DNA of 34,875 bases from Bacteroidota bacterium (GCA_005883855.1 VBAU01000032.1:1751-36625); one strand, 5' to 3'; shown: positions 1 to 10,240, numbered from the stretch's first letter. The notes: generated by a model not told the origin, from the letters alone. Program-made: numbers and translations.

Positions 1-849
1 AATCACCGTAACTATTAATGTGCCCAGGAAGAGAGCCAACCCGATGTTTCGCCTGGGGTTTTTTATTTCCCCCGCGATGAACGTAACATTGTTCCAGGCG
101 TCGCTGCTAAAGATGGAACCGACCATTGATGCAGCAACAGCGCCGATCAACACGAACCCGGAAATCTGCGACCAGGCTCCGCCGCCCGCTTCACTCATCA
201 CCTCCACGTGCCTGGCATTAAATCCTGTTTGCCAGTTGTCATGCCAGAAACTGTTTTTCACGAGGAGAAATCCAAAGATGATGAGCCCGAACAGCGCCAA
301 CAGTTTTGCTGACGTAAAACTGGTTTGAATGATCTTGCCCCCTTTAATTCCTTTCGTATTAGTGTACGTGAGAAAAAATATGAGTGCAATGGCCAGAACT
401 TGCGCAGCCGAAATTTTGACAAATCCAAGATCGAGTAAAATATTTCCCTCGCCAACTGATGGGATCAGGTAAGCTGTGTAACGCGCAAAAGCAACGCCGA
501 CAGCGGCAATGGTTGCAGTTTGTATCACCGCAAAAAAGCTCCACCCATATAAAAAGCCGGCTAAAGGATTGAATGCCTCGCGCAGGTAAACATACTGCCC
601 ACCAGCACGTGGATACATCCCGCTCAATTCTCCGTAACTGACAGCGGCTGTAATGGTCATAAATCCCGTGATTACCCAAACAGCTATCAGCCAGCCTGCA
701 CTCCCAACATTCCGGGTAATATCTGCACTGACAATGAAGATACCTGAGCCAATCATGGAACCCGCTACCACCATAGTTGCATCAACCAGGCCAAGCGATT
801 GCTTAAATGAAGTAGCATGATGGTGCTCAATTGCTATTTCTTCCGCCAT
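1..849 (-). CDS. APC-superfamily amino acid permease, N-terminal part (runs off the window)
   Basis: The frame is open from an ATG at 849 down to base 1, giving 283 codons without a stop, so the 3' end lies outside the window. The product is an inner-membrane amino acid/polyamine-type transporter. After a short cytoplasmic tail with HHH near residue 10, the first helix carries the unwound-helix motif GSMIGSGIF (about residues 30-38), the substrate-binding signature of the APC fold. Several hydrophobic segments follow, including WLIAVWVITGFMTITAAVSYGEL-like and YGWSFFAVIQTATIAAVGVAFA-like stretches, and a conserved YPRAGGQYVYLREAF-like loop after helix 2. This loop is typical of LAT/SteT-like exchangers in this superfamily. 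Substrate cannot be read from the sequence. The 160 bases between this gene and the next terminator hold no clear promoter. Confidence 0.9.
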   Translation of the reverse strand, partial: MAEEIAIEHHHATSFKQSLGLVDATMVVAGSMIGSGIFIVSADITRNVGSAGWLIAVWVITGFMTITAAVSYGELSGMYPRAGGQYVYLREAFNPLAGFLYGWSFFAVIQTATIAAVGVAFARYTAYLIPSVGEGNILLDLGFVKISAAQVLAIALIFFLTYTNTKGIKGGKIIQTSFTSAKLLALFGLIIFGFLLVKNSFWHDNWQTGFNARHVEVMSEAGGGAWSQISGFVLIGAVAASMVGSIFSSDAWNNVTFIAGEIKNPRRNIGLALFLGTLIVTVI

Positions 850-1009
850 GGAAAAGTAGTTGTGGGTAAAAGTTCAAGATAAGATTTAATTCATTCAATT
901 TTCAACCCGCTGCAAATATTGCGGTGTGCAAAATACCCTTCTCACGGTACTCAGATGGCTTGCCTTTGTCGGTACTTTCAGTTATTATGTTGCAAGCTAC
1001 CATCCGCAA

Positions 1010-1036
1010 AAAGCCCCGCCGTAGTGGTGGGGCTTT
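1010..1036 (-). terminator. Rho-independent terminator of the OmpH-like gene
   Basis: A stem of AAAGCCCC with GGGGCTTT plus three further pairs encloses a five-base loop. Read on the minus strand it ends in a run of five T. It directly abuts the TAG stop at 1037-1039. Confidence 0.85.
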
Positions 1037-1666
1037 CTAATTCTTTTTTCCCGACTTCTTTTTCTGATACATTTCATTCAATCCCTTCAAGAGATCGTTC
1101 GTTATATCTAATGTACTGTCCTTATAAAAAATGAGGCCGGGCTCGTTGGAAACTATAATTGCATATTTTCTATCCTTATTGTATTCGCTACAAAATCTGC
1201 GGATCATGGAAAGAATTTCCTGTTGCGCCTGCACATAATAGTTATTATACTCCTGGTCAAGGCCTGCTTTAGTATCCTTAATGCTTTGTTCAAGCTGCGT
1301 CAATTCTGTTCTTGCTGACTCCAACTGGGCGCCAGTCATCGTAGAGCCGTGCTGCTGCAGGTAAACAAATTTTTGCTGATAATTATTTTGGAGACGGCCC
1401 ATCTCTTCATTAATCTTGTCCTCCTTTTTTTCAAGCTCAATCTTCATCTCCTTCGCCTTTTGAAAGTTGGCTGCCACAGAATCCATTTCAAAATAAGCGA
1501 TCTTGCAACCGCTCTGAGACGCAACCGTGTCAGCTGGATTGGGATTGTTTTTATCTGTTTTGTCAGGGGTAGTTGTGTGAACTTTTTTCGAACTGAACTG
1601 CAGGTAAAATAAGACACCTACAGCTAACAGCAAGATGATGTTCATTACAACTAACCCATTTTTCAT
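1037..1666 (-). CDS. OmpH/Skp-family periplasmic chaperone-like protein, membrane anchored
   Basis: A 209-residue protein. Residues 4-24 form one hydrophobic segment followed by lysines, with no obvious signal peptidase site, so it is probably an N-terminal inner-membrane anchor with the rest in the periplasm. From about residue 55 (KIAYFEMDSV) it follows the OmpH/Skp pattern: a short beta strand, a long charged coiled coil (about 68-150) and a return to strand near AIIVSNEPGLIFY, then DITNDLLKGLNEMY, the usual family C-terminus. Skp-like proteins hold outer-membrane proteins during transit. Classic Skp has a cleaved signal peptide, so the anchor is a variation. The gene is monocistronic, with its own promoter and terminator. 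Function is by family only. Confidence 0.85.
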   Translation of the reverse strand: MKNGLVVMNIILLLAVGVLFYLQFSSKKVHTTTPDKTDKNNPNPADTVASQSGCKIAYFEMDSVAANFQKAKEMKIELEKKEDKINEEMGRLQNNYQQKFVYLQQHGSTMTGAQLESARTELTQLEQSIKDTKAGLDQEYNNYYVQAQQEILSMIRRFCSEYNKDRKYAIIVSNEPGLIFYKDSTLDITNDLLKGLNEMYQKKKSGKKN

Positions 1667-1703
1667 TCGTAGATTTTTTGCAAAATAAGTACGATAAGGC
1701 GGG

Positions 1704-1734
1704 CAAATATAATGATTGCCCTTACTTTATGAAA
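1704..1734 (-). promoter_or_regulatory. Bacteroidota-type promoter of the OmpH-like gene
   Basis: On the minus strand a perfect -7 box TATATTTG (1711-1704) lies 19 bases downstream of TTTC, a 3/4 match to the -33 TTTG. It is about 38 bases upstream of the ATG at 1666. Confidence 0.6.
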
Positions 1735-1752
1735 CACTTAACTATCAGGAAT

Positions 1753-1855
1753 TTCGCGGATTACATGGATCACGCGGACTTTATTCCGAAGAATGCGCTA
1801 CATAACCAGCGTCCTCATTTATCCGCGCAATCCCTTTAATCCTTTAATCCGCGAA
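1753..1855. repeat. Intergenic inverted repeat with ATCCGCG-type units
   Basis: TTCGCGGATTA at 1753-1763 is the exact reverse complement of TAATCCGCGAA at 1845-1855, 81 bases apart. Related AATCC-rich units lie between and after them (about 1820-1850 and 1911-1928). Similar degenerate repeats are common in intergenic DNA of this phylum as far as I recall. No coding sense is visible. Confidence 0.5.
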
Positions 1856-1861
1856 TAAAAA

Positions 1862-1889
1862 AAGAGGCTGTCGAAAAAAACAACCTCTT
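1862..1889 (-). terminator. Rho-independent terminator of rpoBC
   Basis: On the minus strand AAGAGGTTGT pairs with ACAGCCTCTT (one G-U pair) across an eight-base loop and is followed by a run of T. It lies about 40 bases past the rpoC stop. Confidence 0.8.
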
Positions 1890-1928
1890 CCTTATTTGTG
1901 TAATCGTTCTTAATCCGTTAATCCGTGA

Positions 1929-4900
1929 TTATTCTTCCTCATCGAACGCCATAGCTTCTCTTGTCGTCTGCAACAGTTCATACTCTTCCTTGCTACCAAC
2001 GATCATGTTTTCAAATTCACGAAGCCCGGTTCCTGCAGGTATTGGGTGACCGGTAATAACATTCTCCTTTAATCCCAGCATTTCGTCTGTTTTGCCCTGG
2101 ATTGCAGCGGCGCTGAGCACCTTTGTCGTTTCCTGGAAGGAAGCTGCAGAAATCCAACTTTGCGTTCCTAATGAAGCCTTGGTGATACCTAGCAATGTTG
2201 GCGCTGATGTAGAGGGTCTTGCATCACGATATTCAACCAACTTCTTATCATTACGGCGCAGGATCGAATTCTCTTCTCTCAATTCACGCAGGCTTACAAT
2301 TTGTCCGGCTCGCAATTTTGCTGACTCACCCGGAACCGTTACAACTTTCTTATCAAAGATGAAATCATTCTCCTCGAGAAATTCAAATTTATCTTCCAAA
2401 TCCTCCTCGAGGAATTTTGTATCTCCCGGATCAACAATGCTCACCTTGCGCATCATTTGGCGCACGATTACTTCGATGTGCTTATCATTAATTCTTACAC
2501 CCTGCAAGCGATATACTTCCTGGATCTCGTTCACTACATATTGCTGAACGGCAAAAGGTCCTTGAATAGAAAGAATGTCCTGCGGTGAAATTTGCCCGTC
2601 ACTCAATGGAGAACCTGCTTTCACAAAGTCACCGTCCTGTGCAAGGATCTGCCGTGTGAGTGGAACAAGATATTTCTTTGTTACGCCGTCTTTCGCCTCG
2701 ATAATTATTTCGCGGTTACCACGTTTTACAGCACCCATCGTTACGACACCATCAATTTCAGAAACGATGGCAGGGTTACTTGGATTTCGTGCTTCAAACA
2801 ATTCTGTTACTCGTGGCAAACCTCCTGTAATATCTCTTAGTTTTCCTAGCACCCGCGGTATTTTCACAATAACCTGTCCTGCTTTCACTTCATTGTCTTC
2901 GTCAACTACAATGTGGCTTCCTGTCGGAAGATTGTATGATTTGATTTCTTTTCCCTCGACAAGAATAGACGGGATCTTTGTTTTGTCACGTGTTTCAATT
3001 ACCACTTTTTCACGGTGACCCGTTTGCTCATCGGCTTCTTCACGATAAGTGACACCTTCCAGTACATTTTCAAATTTTACTGTTCCGTTTAGCTCTGCTA
3101 CAACCACGTTATTGAAAGGATCCCATGTGCAGATCACGTCGCCTTTATTCACTTTCTGCCCATCCTTTACAAGAAGCGTAGCTCCGTAAGGAATATTGTG
3201 AGTGATCATTAATCGATCGTTTCTTGTATCGATGATCCTTACTTCACCTGTACGTCCAATGACAGTCTGCACTTTTTCCCCTTCATTATTTTCAGTGATA
3301 ACTGTGCGCAATCCATCAAACTGAATGGTTCCTTCGAATTTTGCGGGAAGCGTTGATTCAACAGAAGCTGAACCGGCTACACCACCAACGTGGAACGTAC
3401 GCAGGGTCAGCTGCGTTCCAGGCTCACCAATGGACTGTGCAGCAATAATGCCGACAGCATCGCCCTTCTGTGCCAGGGCACCTGCCGCAAGATTTTTGCC
3501 GTAACATTTTACACAAACACCACGTTTGCTCTCGCAAGTAAGCACTGAACGAATCTCGACAGCTTCAACAGCAGCCTCCTCTATTTTTTTAGCAATCTCC
3601 GTCGTGATTGCTTCACCGGCTGCTACTAATAGCTCATCGGACTGAGGATCGTACACATCATGCAATGAAGTACGACCATCAATTCTGTCGCTCAGCGGCT
3701 CGATAATGTCTTCGTTATCTTTCAATGCAGTCGTTGCAATTCCACGCAACGTACCGCAATCTTCTTCGGTGATTACCACATCCTGGGCAACGTCAACCAA
3801 ACGACGGGTGAGGTAACCAGCATCAGCGGTCTTTAATGCCGTGTCAGCAAGACCCTTGCGGGCGCCGTGCGTGGAAATAAAATAATCCAGCACATTCAAT
3901 CCGCCTTTGAAGTTGGAAAGAATCGGGTTCTCGATAATCTCTGAACCTGTTGAACCGGATTTTCTTGGCTTTGCCATCAATCCTCTCATGCCTGCCAGCT
4001 GCTTGATTTGTTGCTTTGAACCACGGGCGCCTGAATCCAACATCATGTACACGGAATTGAAACCTTGTTTGTCATGGCTTAGATCACGGATCAATGTTTC
4101 CGTAATTCTTGTATCCACACGGCTCCAAATGTCAACGATTTGGTTATAACGCTCGTTGTTAGTGATAAGACCCATGTTATAGTTCCCCCACACCTCATCA
4201 ACTTCACCCTTTGCATTTTCCAGCAGTTCCCCTTTTATTTCAGGAATGATGAGGTCATTGATGTTAAACGATAACCCACCCTGGAATGCGGTGCGGAAAC
4301 CAAGCTGTTTTATGTCATCCAGAAATTTTACTGTTTTTGGAATGTTCGTGATCTTGATAATGTCGCCGATAATTTCACGAAGGTTTTTCTTTGTCAGCAG
4401 CGCATTGACAAAACCAACTTCATTAGGAACGTTCTGATTGAAAATAACACGCCCCACAGTTGTCTCGATCAATTTATGTTCGAGCAAGCCGTCTACATTG
4501 CGAATGTTTGCCTTCACCTTTACCCAGGCATGCAGATCCATTACGCCTTCGTTGTACGCGATGATCACTTCTTCAGTTGAATAAAATATTTTCCCTTCGC
4601 CTCTTACCTTTTCGGCATCAGATGACTTTTTGCCCTTTGTGATGTAATACAATCCCAACACCATGTCCTGTGACGGAAGAGTGATCGGCGTACCGTTCTG
4701 TGGATTCAAAATATTATGCGACGAAAGCATCAGCAATTGGGCTTCCAGGACCGCAGCATTACTTAAAGGAACGTGAACGGCCATTTGGTCACCGTCGAAG
4801 TCAGCGTTGAAAGCAGTAGTTACCAACGGATGCAATTGAATCGCTTTGCCCTCAATCAACTTTGGCTGGAACGCCTGGATTGAAAGGCGATGCAATGTCG

Positions 4901-6221
4901 GCGCACGGTTTAGCAATATGGGGTGACCTCTTAAAATATTTTCGAGAATATCCCAGATAACAGCTTCTTTTTTGTCAACAAGTTTTCTCGCCGACTTAAC
5001 TGTCTTTACGATACCTCTCTCAATGAGTTTGCGAATGATAAAAGGCTTGAAAAGTTCGGCTGCCATATCTTTTGGCAATCCGCATTCGTGCAGCTTCAAT
5101 TCAGGCCCCACGACAATTACAGAACGGCCGGAGTAGTCGACGCGTTTACCAAGCAGGTTCTGACGGAAACGGCCTTGCTTTCCTTTCAACACATCACTCA
5201 ATGATTTTAACGCACGACCGCCTTCTGCCTTGACAGCATTTGATTTTCTCGAGTTATCAAACAGGCTGTCGACGGCTTCTTGTAGCATACGTTTTTCATT
5301 CCGAAGAATGACCTCAGGAGCTTTGATCTCCAATAATCTTTTCAAGCGATTATTGCGGATGATCACGCGACGGTAAAGATCATTCAAATCGGAAGACGCA
5401 AAACGACCACCATCCAAAGGAACGAGCGGACGCAGTTCGGGTGGAATTACGGGAATATATTGCATGACCATCCATTCAGGACGGTTTGTAATTCTTGAAT
5501 TCGCATCACGAAAAGCTTCAACTACGCTTAGACGCTTCAATGCATCGGCCTTACGCTGTTGCGAGGTTTCGGTTGCAGCAGCATTCCGCAGATCAAACGA
5601 TAATTGATCCAGGTCGATCCGGGCCAACAGATCATGCACGGCCTCTGCTCCCATCTTGGCGATAAATTTATTCGGATCATCGTCAGGCAAGTATTGATTT
5701 TCCTTTGGCAATGCTTCAAGGATGTCAAGATATTCCTCTTCGGTCAACAGGTCACCATAATTTTGACCTTTATCGGCGCGAAGGCCCGATTGAATCACTA
5801 CGAATCTCTCATAATAAACAATGCTCTCTAATTTCTTAGAGCTCATTCCAAGCAGGTACCCAATCTTGTTTGGCAACGATTTAAAATACCAGATATGAAC
5901 AACCGGAACAACCAATTTGATGTGTCCCATTCTTTCACGACGAACTTTTTTCTCCGTAACCTCAACGCCGCAACGATCGCACACAATTCCCTTATAGCGG
6001 ATGCGCTTATATTTTCCACAAGCGCACTCATAATCCTTCACCGGCCCGAAAATTCTTTCACAGAACAAACCGTCGCGTTCTGGTTTGTAAGTCCGGTAGT
6101 TAATGGTTTCGGGCTTTAAAACTTCACCATAGCTTCTTTCAAGAATGGAATCAGGAGAAGCCAACCCTATAGTGATCTTAGAAAACACCGGCCTTGGGCG
6201 ATTTTCTTTTTTGTTAGCCAT
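1929..6221 (-). CDS. rpoC: DNA-directed RNA polymerase subunit beta'
   Basis: A 1430-residue largest catalytic subunit of RNA polymerase, a normal length for Bacteroidota. The first zinc site is C66, C68, C81, C84. The catalytic Mg-binding loop NADFDGD is at 472-478 (D474, D476, D478), after the GRFRQNLLGKRVDYSGRSV-like switch region (about 350-368). The bridge-helix/trigger-loop region contains GARGSKQQIKQLAGMRGLM near the middle of the protein and GEPGTQLTLRTFHVGG further on. A second zinc cluster is seen around TCESKRGVCVKCYG. The C-terminus ends in acidic residues (FDEEE). It starts at an ATG 136 bases after rpoB and is evidently cotranscribed with it, ending at the terminator near 1862-1889. 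No truncation or unusual insertion was noticed. Confidence 0.99.
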   Translation of the reverse strand: MANKKENRPRPVFSKITIGLASPDSILERSYGEVLKPETINYRTYKPERDGLFCERIFGPVKDYECACGKYKRIRYKGIVCDRCGVEVTEKKVRRERMGHIKLVVPVVHIWYFKSLPNKIGYLLGMSSKKLESIVYYERFVVIQSGLRADKGQNYGDLLTEEEYLDILEALPKENQYLPDDDPNKFIAKMGAEAVHDLLARIDLDQLSFDLRNAAATETSQQRKADALKRLSVVEAFRDANSRITNRPEWMVMQYIPVIPPELRPLVPLDGGRFASSDLNDLYRRVIIRNNRLKRLLEIKAPEVILRNEKRMLQEAVDSLFDNSRKSNAVKAEGGRALKSLSDVLKGKQGRFRQNLLGKRVDYSGRSVIVVGPELKLHECGLPKDMAAELFKPFIIRKLIERGIVKTVKSARKLVDKKEAVIWDILENILRGHPILLNRAPTLHRLSIQAFQPKLIEGKAIQLHPLVTTAFNADFDGDQMAVHVPLSNAAVLEAQLLMLSSHNILNPQNGTPITLPSQDMVLGLYYITKGKKSSDAEKVRGEGKIFYSTEEVIIAYNEGVMDLHAWVKVKANIRNVDGLLEHKLIETTVGRVIFNQNVPNEVGFVNALLTKKNLREIIGDIIKITNIPKTVKFLDDIKQLGFRTAFQGGLSFNINDLIIPEIKGELLENAKGEVDEVWGNYNMGLITNNERYNQIVDIWSRVDTRITETLIRDLSHDKQGFNSVYMMLDSGARGSKQQIKQLAGMRGLMAKPRKSGSTGSEIIENPILSNFKGGLNVLDYFISTHGARKGLADTALKTADAGYLTRRLVDVAQDVVITEEDCGTLRGIATTALKDNEDIIEPLSDRIDGRTSLHDVYDPQSDELLVAAGEAITTEIAKKIEEAAVEAVEIRSVLTCESKRGVCVKCYGKNLAAGALAQKGDAVGIIAAQSIGEPGTQLTLRTFHVGGVAGSASVESTLPAKFEGTIQFDGLRTVITENNEGEKVQTVIGRTGEVRIIDTRNDRLMITHNIPYGATLLVKDGQKVNKGDVICTWDPFNNVVVAELNGTVKFENVLEGVTYREEADEQTGHREKVVIETRDKTKIPSILVEGKEIKSYNLPTGSHIVVDEDNEVKAGQVIVKIPRVLGKLRDITGGLPRVTELFEARNPSNPAIVSEIDGVVTMGAVKRGNREIIIEAKDGVTKKYLVPLTRQILAQDGDFVKAGSPLSDGQISPQDILSIQGPFAVQQYVVNEIQEVYRLQGVRINDKHIEVIVRQMMRKVSIVDPGDTKFLEEDLEDKFEFLEENDFIFDKKVVTVPGESAKLRAGQIVSLRELREENSILRRNDKKLVEYRDARPSTSAPTLLGITKASLGTQSWISAASFQETTKVLSAAAIQGKTDEMLGLKENVITGHPIPAGTGLREFENMIVGSKEEYELLQTTREAMAFDEEE

Positions 6222-6357
6222 ATTTCGATTTAGGATTTTTAAATTTTAATTTTGTTACCGGCGACATCAACTTTACTCATCGTCTGTTGCGTCGCACTCT
6301 TGTACTTTCGGTAATGCTCATCAGCAAGTCGGTTGCGAGTTTAGATGTTGGTGTCGC

Positions 6358-9300
6358 TCATTCGAATTTGAGATCAAGTCCCAATCCTCTCAATTCATGC
6401 ACCAATACATTGAAGGATTCAGGAATTCCTGCTCTTGGAACATTGTCACCTTTGACGATGCTTTCATATGTCTTTGCACGACCAATGATGTCATCAGATT
6501 TTATAGTAAGCAATTCCTGCAAGATGTTTGACGCACCATAAGCCTCCAATGCCCAAACCTCCATTTCACCAAAGCGCTGACCACCGAACTGAGCCTTACC
6601 ACCTAACGGTTGCTGTGTGATCAAACTGTAAGGTCCGATCGAACGGGCATGCATCTTATCATCAACCATGTGATGCAACTTGATCATGTAGATCACACCG
6701 ACCGTCGCTTTTTGATGGAAGCGTTCACCGGTTTCTCCGTCATACAAATAAGTGTGACCGTATCTTGGAATGCCGGCCTGCTGACAATAATCAGCAATTT
6801 CATCAACCGTAGCTCCATCAAAAATTGGTGTCGAGAATCTTATTCCCAGTTTTTCTCCAGTCCAACCGAGAACAGTTTCATAAATCTGTCCAAGGTTCAT
6901 ACGGCTCGGCACGCCAAGCGGATTCAATACAATATCAACCGGAGTTCCATCTTCAAGGAACGGCATGTCTTCTTCGCGAACAATCTTAGCCACAATTCCT
7001 TTGTTACCATGACGACCGGCCATTTTATCTCCCACTTTTAGCTTACGCTTCACAGCTAAATAAACTTTCGCCAGTTTCAAAACGCCCGCAGGCAATTCAT
7101 CTCCGATCGAGATATTAAATTTCTCCCTTTTGTATCGACCTAATTCTTCGTTGTACTTAATATTAAAATTGTGCAACAGCACGTTTATCTGGTCGTCGAT
7201 TTTTTTGTCGCCTGTCCACCCTAAAGGATTTACATTTTGATAATCGATGCCCGCGAGGTTCTTTGCAGTAAATCTTGCACCCTTGCCGATGAGCACTTCA
7301 CCAAAATTATTGCTGACACTGGCAGATGCATGCTCTCTCAATAACACCTGCAATTTTTCAAGGAGCACTTCCATTAGATCAGCTTCGTTCTTTTCATGTA
7401 GCTTTTCCAATTTCTCTAAAGCTGCCTTCTCTCTCACTTTGGCGTTCTTATCCTTTTTTGCTCTTTGGAACAATTTCTTGGCGATCACCACACCCTCCAC
7501 TCCATTTGGTGCTTTCAATGAAGCATCTTTTGCATCACCAGCCTTATCACCAAAAATCGCGCGCAGCAATTTTTCTTCCGGGGTGGGATCGCTTTCTCCC
7601 TTTGGTGTGATCTTACCAATAATGATATCCCCTTCCTTGATCTGTGCACCAATTCTGATAATACCATTTTCATCCAGGTCCTTAGTTGCTTCCTCAGAAA
7701 CATTCGGGATATCCGGTGTCAATTCTTCCTCACCCAACTTGGTATCACGCACTTCAAGCTCATACTCCGAAATGTGAACAGAAGTAAACAAGTCTTCTTT
7801 TACTACTTTTTCACTGATCACGATGGCATCCTCAAAGTTGTATCCCTTCCATGGCATGAAAGCGACTTTGAGGTTTTTACCCAAGGCCAATTCACCGAAT
7901 TGGGTAGCATAGCCTTCGGTGAGGAAATCGCCTTCCTTCACCGGTTGCCCTTTTTTAACGGCGGGTTTCAGGTTGATTGCAGTTTCCTGGTTTGTTTTTA
8001 TGAACTTGGTGAGTTTGTAAATCTTCAGATCATCTTCAAAGCTCACGAGCTTCTGTGTTTCGTTCCTGTTGTAGCGAACGTGAATTTCATTGGCGTCCAC
8101 ATACTCTACGATTCCGTTTCCTTCAGAATGAATCTGGATTCTTGCATCGCGGGCAGCTTTTCCTTCTAAACCGGTACCAACGATTGGAACGTCCGGGCGT
8201 ATAAGAGGAACAGCCTGGCGTTGCATGTTTGATCCCATGAGCGCACGGTTCGCATCGTCGTGCTCAAGGAATGGAATTAACGAGGCACTCAAACCCACAA
8301 TCTGGTTTGGCGCTACGTCCATAAATTCTACTTCTGTTTTATCAAGAATAGGGAAGTCACCGGTCTCGCGACTGACCACTTTCTCCTCAACGAAATTTCC
8401 TGAGTCATCAAGCGGTGAATTTGCCTGCGCAATTTTTGCCGAGTCTTCTTCTTCTGCACTGAGGAAAGTTAACTGCTTCATGTTAACCTTACCATTCTCT
8501 ACTTTGCGATATGGAGTTTCGATGAAACCCATCTCATTGATCTTGGCATGCACGCAAAGCGTGGAGATCAAACCAATATTTGGACCTTCCGGAGTTTCAA
8601 TGGTACACAGGCGACCATAGTGAGAATAATGCACATCACGAACTTCAAACCCTGCTCTTTCACGGCTTAAACCGCCGGGACCCAGTGCTGAGATGCGACG
8701 CTTGTGTGTAATTTCAGACAGCGGATTTGTTTGATCTAAGAATTGTGACAGTTGTGATGTCCCAAAGAAAGAGTTGATCACTGAAGAAAGCGTTCTGGCA
8801 TTGATGAGGTCTACAGGAGTGAACACCTCGTTGTCACGCACATTCATTCTCTCGCGGATGGTTCTTGCCATACGTGCAAGACCAACTCCGAATTGAGCAT
8901 ACAGTTGCTCCCCAACCGTCCTTACGCGCCGATTACTCAAATGATCGATATCATCGATCTCCGCCTTACCATTTGTTAAGCGAACCAGGTACTTGATGAT
9001 CTCTATAATGTCTTCTTTTGTCAGCGTCTTCTGTTCGAGTGGTGCATTAAGACCAAGCTTTCTGTTAATCTTGTAGCGGCCTACTTCACCGAGATCATAG
9101 CGTTTGTCGCTAAAGAATAATTTGTCGATAATGCCCCTGGCTGTTTCGTTATCGGGAGCGTCCGCACCACGAAGTTGGCGGTAGATGTGCTGCACGGCTT
9201 CCAGCTCACTATTCGAGGTATCTTTATTTAAGGTGTTATAGATAATTGCATAATCGCCGCCCACATCTTCCTTTTGAATGAAAACACTCTTCACATCCAT

Positions 9301-10161
9301 CTCCACGATCATTTCAACAGCTTCCTGGTCAAGAATGGAATCACGTTCCAGCACGACTTCATTTCTTTCAATGGACACTACTTCACCGGTATCTTCATCA
9401 ACGAAATCTTCTACCCAACTTCTGAGTACTCGAGCTGCAAGTCGACGGCCGATATACTTATGTAAGGCTTTTTTATCAGCCTTCACCTCATCCGCCATTC
9501 CAAATAATTCGAGAATGTCTTTATCAGTTTCGTATCCGATTGCACGCAAAAGAGTGGTTACAGGAAATTTTTTCTTCCGATCGATGTAAGCGTACATGAC
9601 GTTGTTAATATCCGTAGCAAACTCCATCCACGCACCTTTGAATGGAATTACCCTTGCAGAGTAAATCTTTGTTCCATTCGGATGGATCGATTGACCGAAA
9701 AATACACCTGGCGAGCGATGAAGCTGAGAAACAACAACACGCTCGGCCCCATTTATCACAAACGTTCCTCTTGGAGTCATGTAAGGAATGTTTCCAAGAA
9801 ACACGTCCTGAACGATGGTTTGAAAATCTACGTGTTCCTCGTCGTTGCAACTTAAACGAAGTTTTGCTTTTAGAGGAACCGCATAAGTTAATCCACGCTC
9901 CATACACTCTTCAATAGTGTAGCGCGGCGGATCAATAAAATAATCTAAGAACTCCAACACGAAAATGTTACGCGTATCGGTGATTGGAAAATTTTCACGA
10001 AATACGCGGAATAAACCTTCAATGTTTCGTTTGTCGGGCGTAGTTTCTAATTGGAAAAAATCTCTGAAAGATTGGATTTGAATGTCTAAAAGGTCTGGCG
10101 CGTCGGCTAGATGTTTGATTTTTCCAAAGTCAATCCTGTGATTCAATTTTGATGAAGACAT
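6358..10161 (-). CDS. rpoB: DNA-directed RNA polymerase subunit beta
   Basis: A 1267-residue second catalytic subunit of RNA polymerase, close to the roughly 1270 residues usual in Bacteroidota. The rifampicin pocket runs from about 467 to 500, with the wild-type residues D476, H486 and S491 (equivalent to E. coli D516, H526, S531), so the sequence predicts rifampicin susceptibility at this locus. The Mg/NTP-contact region KMAGRHGNKG and the C-terminal segment GGQRFGEMEVWALEAYG are both present. The gene precedes rpoC on the same strand. Unlike the common order rplK-rplA-rplJ-rplL-rpoB-rpoC, the gene upstream here is a divergent helix-hairpin-helix protein, so rpoBC must use a promoter in the 265-base gap. 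Confidence 0.99.
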   Translation of the reverse strand: MSSSKLNHRIDFGKIKHLADAPDLLDIQIQSFRDFFQLETTPDKRNIEGLFRVFRENFPITDTRNIFVLEFLDYFIDPPRYTIEECMERGLTYAVPLKAKLRLSCNDEEHVDFQTIVQDVFLGNIPYMTPRGTFVINGAERVVVSQLHRSPGVFFGQSIHPNGTKIYSARVIPFKGAWMEFATDINNVMYAYIDRKKKFPVTTLLRAIGYETDKDILELFGMADEVKADKKALHKYIGRRLAARVLRSWVEDFVDEDTGEVVSIERNEVVLERDSILDQEAVEMIVEMDVKSVFIQKEDVGGDYAIIYNTLNKDTSNSELEAVQHIYRQLRGADAPDNETARGIIDKLFFSDKRYDLGEVGRYKINRKLGLNAPLEQKTLTKEDIIEIIKYLVRLTNGKAEIDDIDHLSNRRVRTVGEQLYAQFGVGLARMARTIRERMNVRDNEVFTPVDLINARTLSSVINSFFGTSQLSQFLDQTNPLSEITHKRRISALGPGGLSRERAGFEVRDVHYSHYGRLCTIETPEGPNIGLISTLCVHAKINEMGFIETPYRKVENGKVNMKQLTFLSAEEEDSAKIAQANSPLDDSGNFVEEKVVSRETGDFPILDKTEVEFMDVAPNQIVGLSASLIPFLEHDDANRALMGSNMQRQAVPLIRPDVPIVGTGLEGKAARDARIQIHSEGNGIVEYVDANEIHVRYNRNETQKLVSFEDDLKIYKLTKFIKTNQETAINLKPAVKKGQPVKEGDFLTEGYATQFGELALGKNLKVAFMPWKGYNFEDAIVISEKVVKEDLFTSVHISEYELEVRDTKLGEEELTPDIPNVSEEATKDLDENGIIRIGAQIKEGDIIIGKITPKGESDPTPEEKLLRAIFGDKAGDAKDASLKAPNGVEGVVIAKKLFQRAKKDKNAKVREKAALEKLEKLHEKNEADLMEVLLEKLQVLLREHASASVSNNFGEVLIGKGARFTAKNLAGIDYQNVNPLGWTGDKKIDDQINVLLHNFNIKYNEELGRYKREKFNISIGDELPAGVLKLAKVYLAVKRKLKVGDKMAGRHGNKGIVAKIVREEDMPFLEDGTPVDIVLNPLGVPSRMNLGQIYETVLGWTGEKLGIRFSTPIFDGATVDEIADYCQQAGIPRYGHTYLYDGETGERFHQKATVGVIYMIKLHHMVDDKMHARSIGPYSLITQQPLGGKAQFGGQRFGEMEVWALEAYGASNILQELLTIKSDDIIGRAKTYESIVKGDNVPRAGIPESFNVLVHELRGLGLDLKFE

Positions 10162-10210
10162 AGGCGTAAAAAACCGGTTTTTAAAAAGTCAATGACGCAC
10201 AAATCACTTT

Positions 10211-10240
10211 AGGCCTTTTTCTCCTTCAAGAAAAAAGCCT
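10211..10240 (-). other. Hairpin in the rpoB 5' leader
   Basis: AGGC pairs with GCCT, and after one mismatch a T/A-rich stem continues inward to a CCTTCA loop. Neither strand has a T run directly after it, so a simple terminator is unlikely. It lies about 50 bases upstream of the rpoB ATG, inside the predicted leader. It could be a leader structure or a relic of a terminator. Confidence 0.4.

Noticed and set aside
2092..3018. Plus-strand frames opposite rpoC
   Set aside because: Shadow frames of rpoC with no start signal or recognisable domain.
7247..7777. Long open frame on the plus strand inside rpoB (176 codons)
   Set aside because: It is antisense to a highly conserved part of rpoB, and its product is serine-rich low-quality sequence typical of a shadow frame.
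10211..10240. Terminator of an upstream gene on the rpoB strand
   Set aside because: The stem is interrupted and lacks a T run on either strand, and no gene on that strand lies directly upstream.
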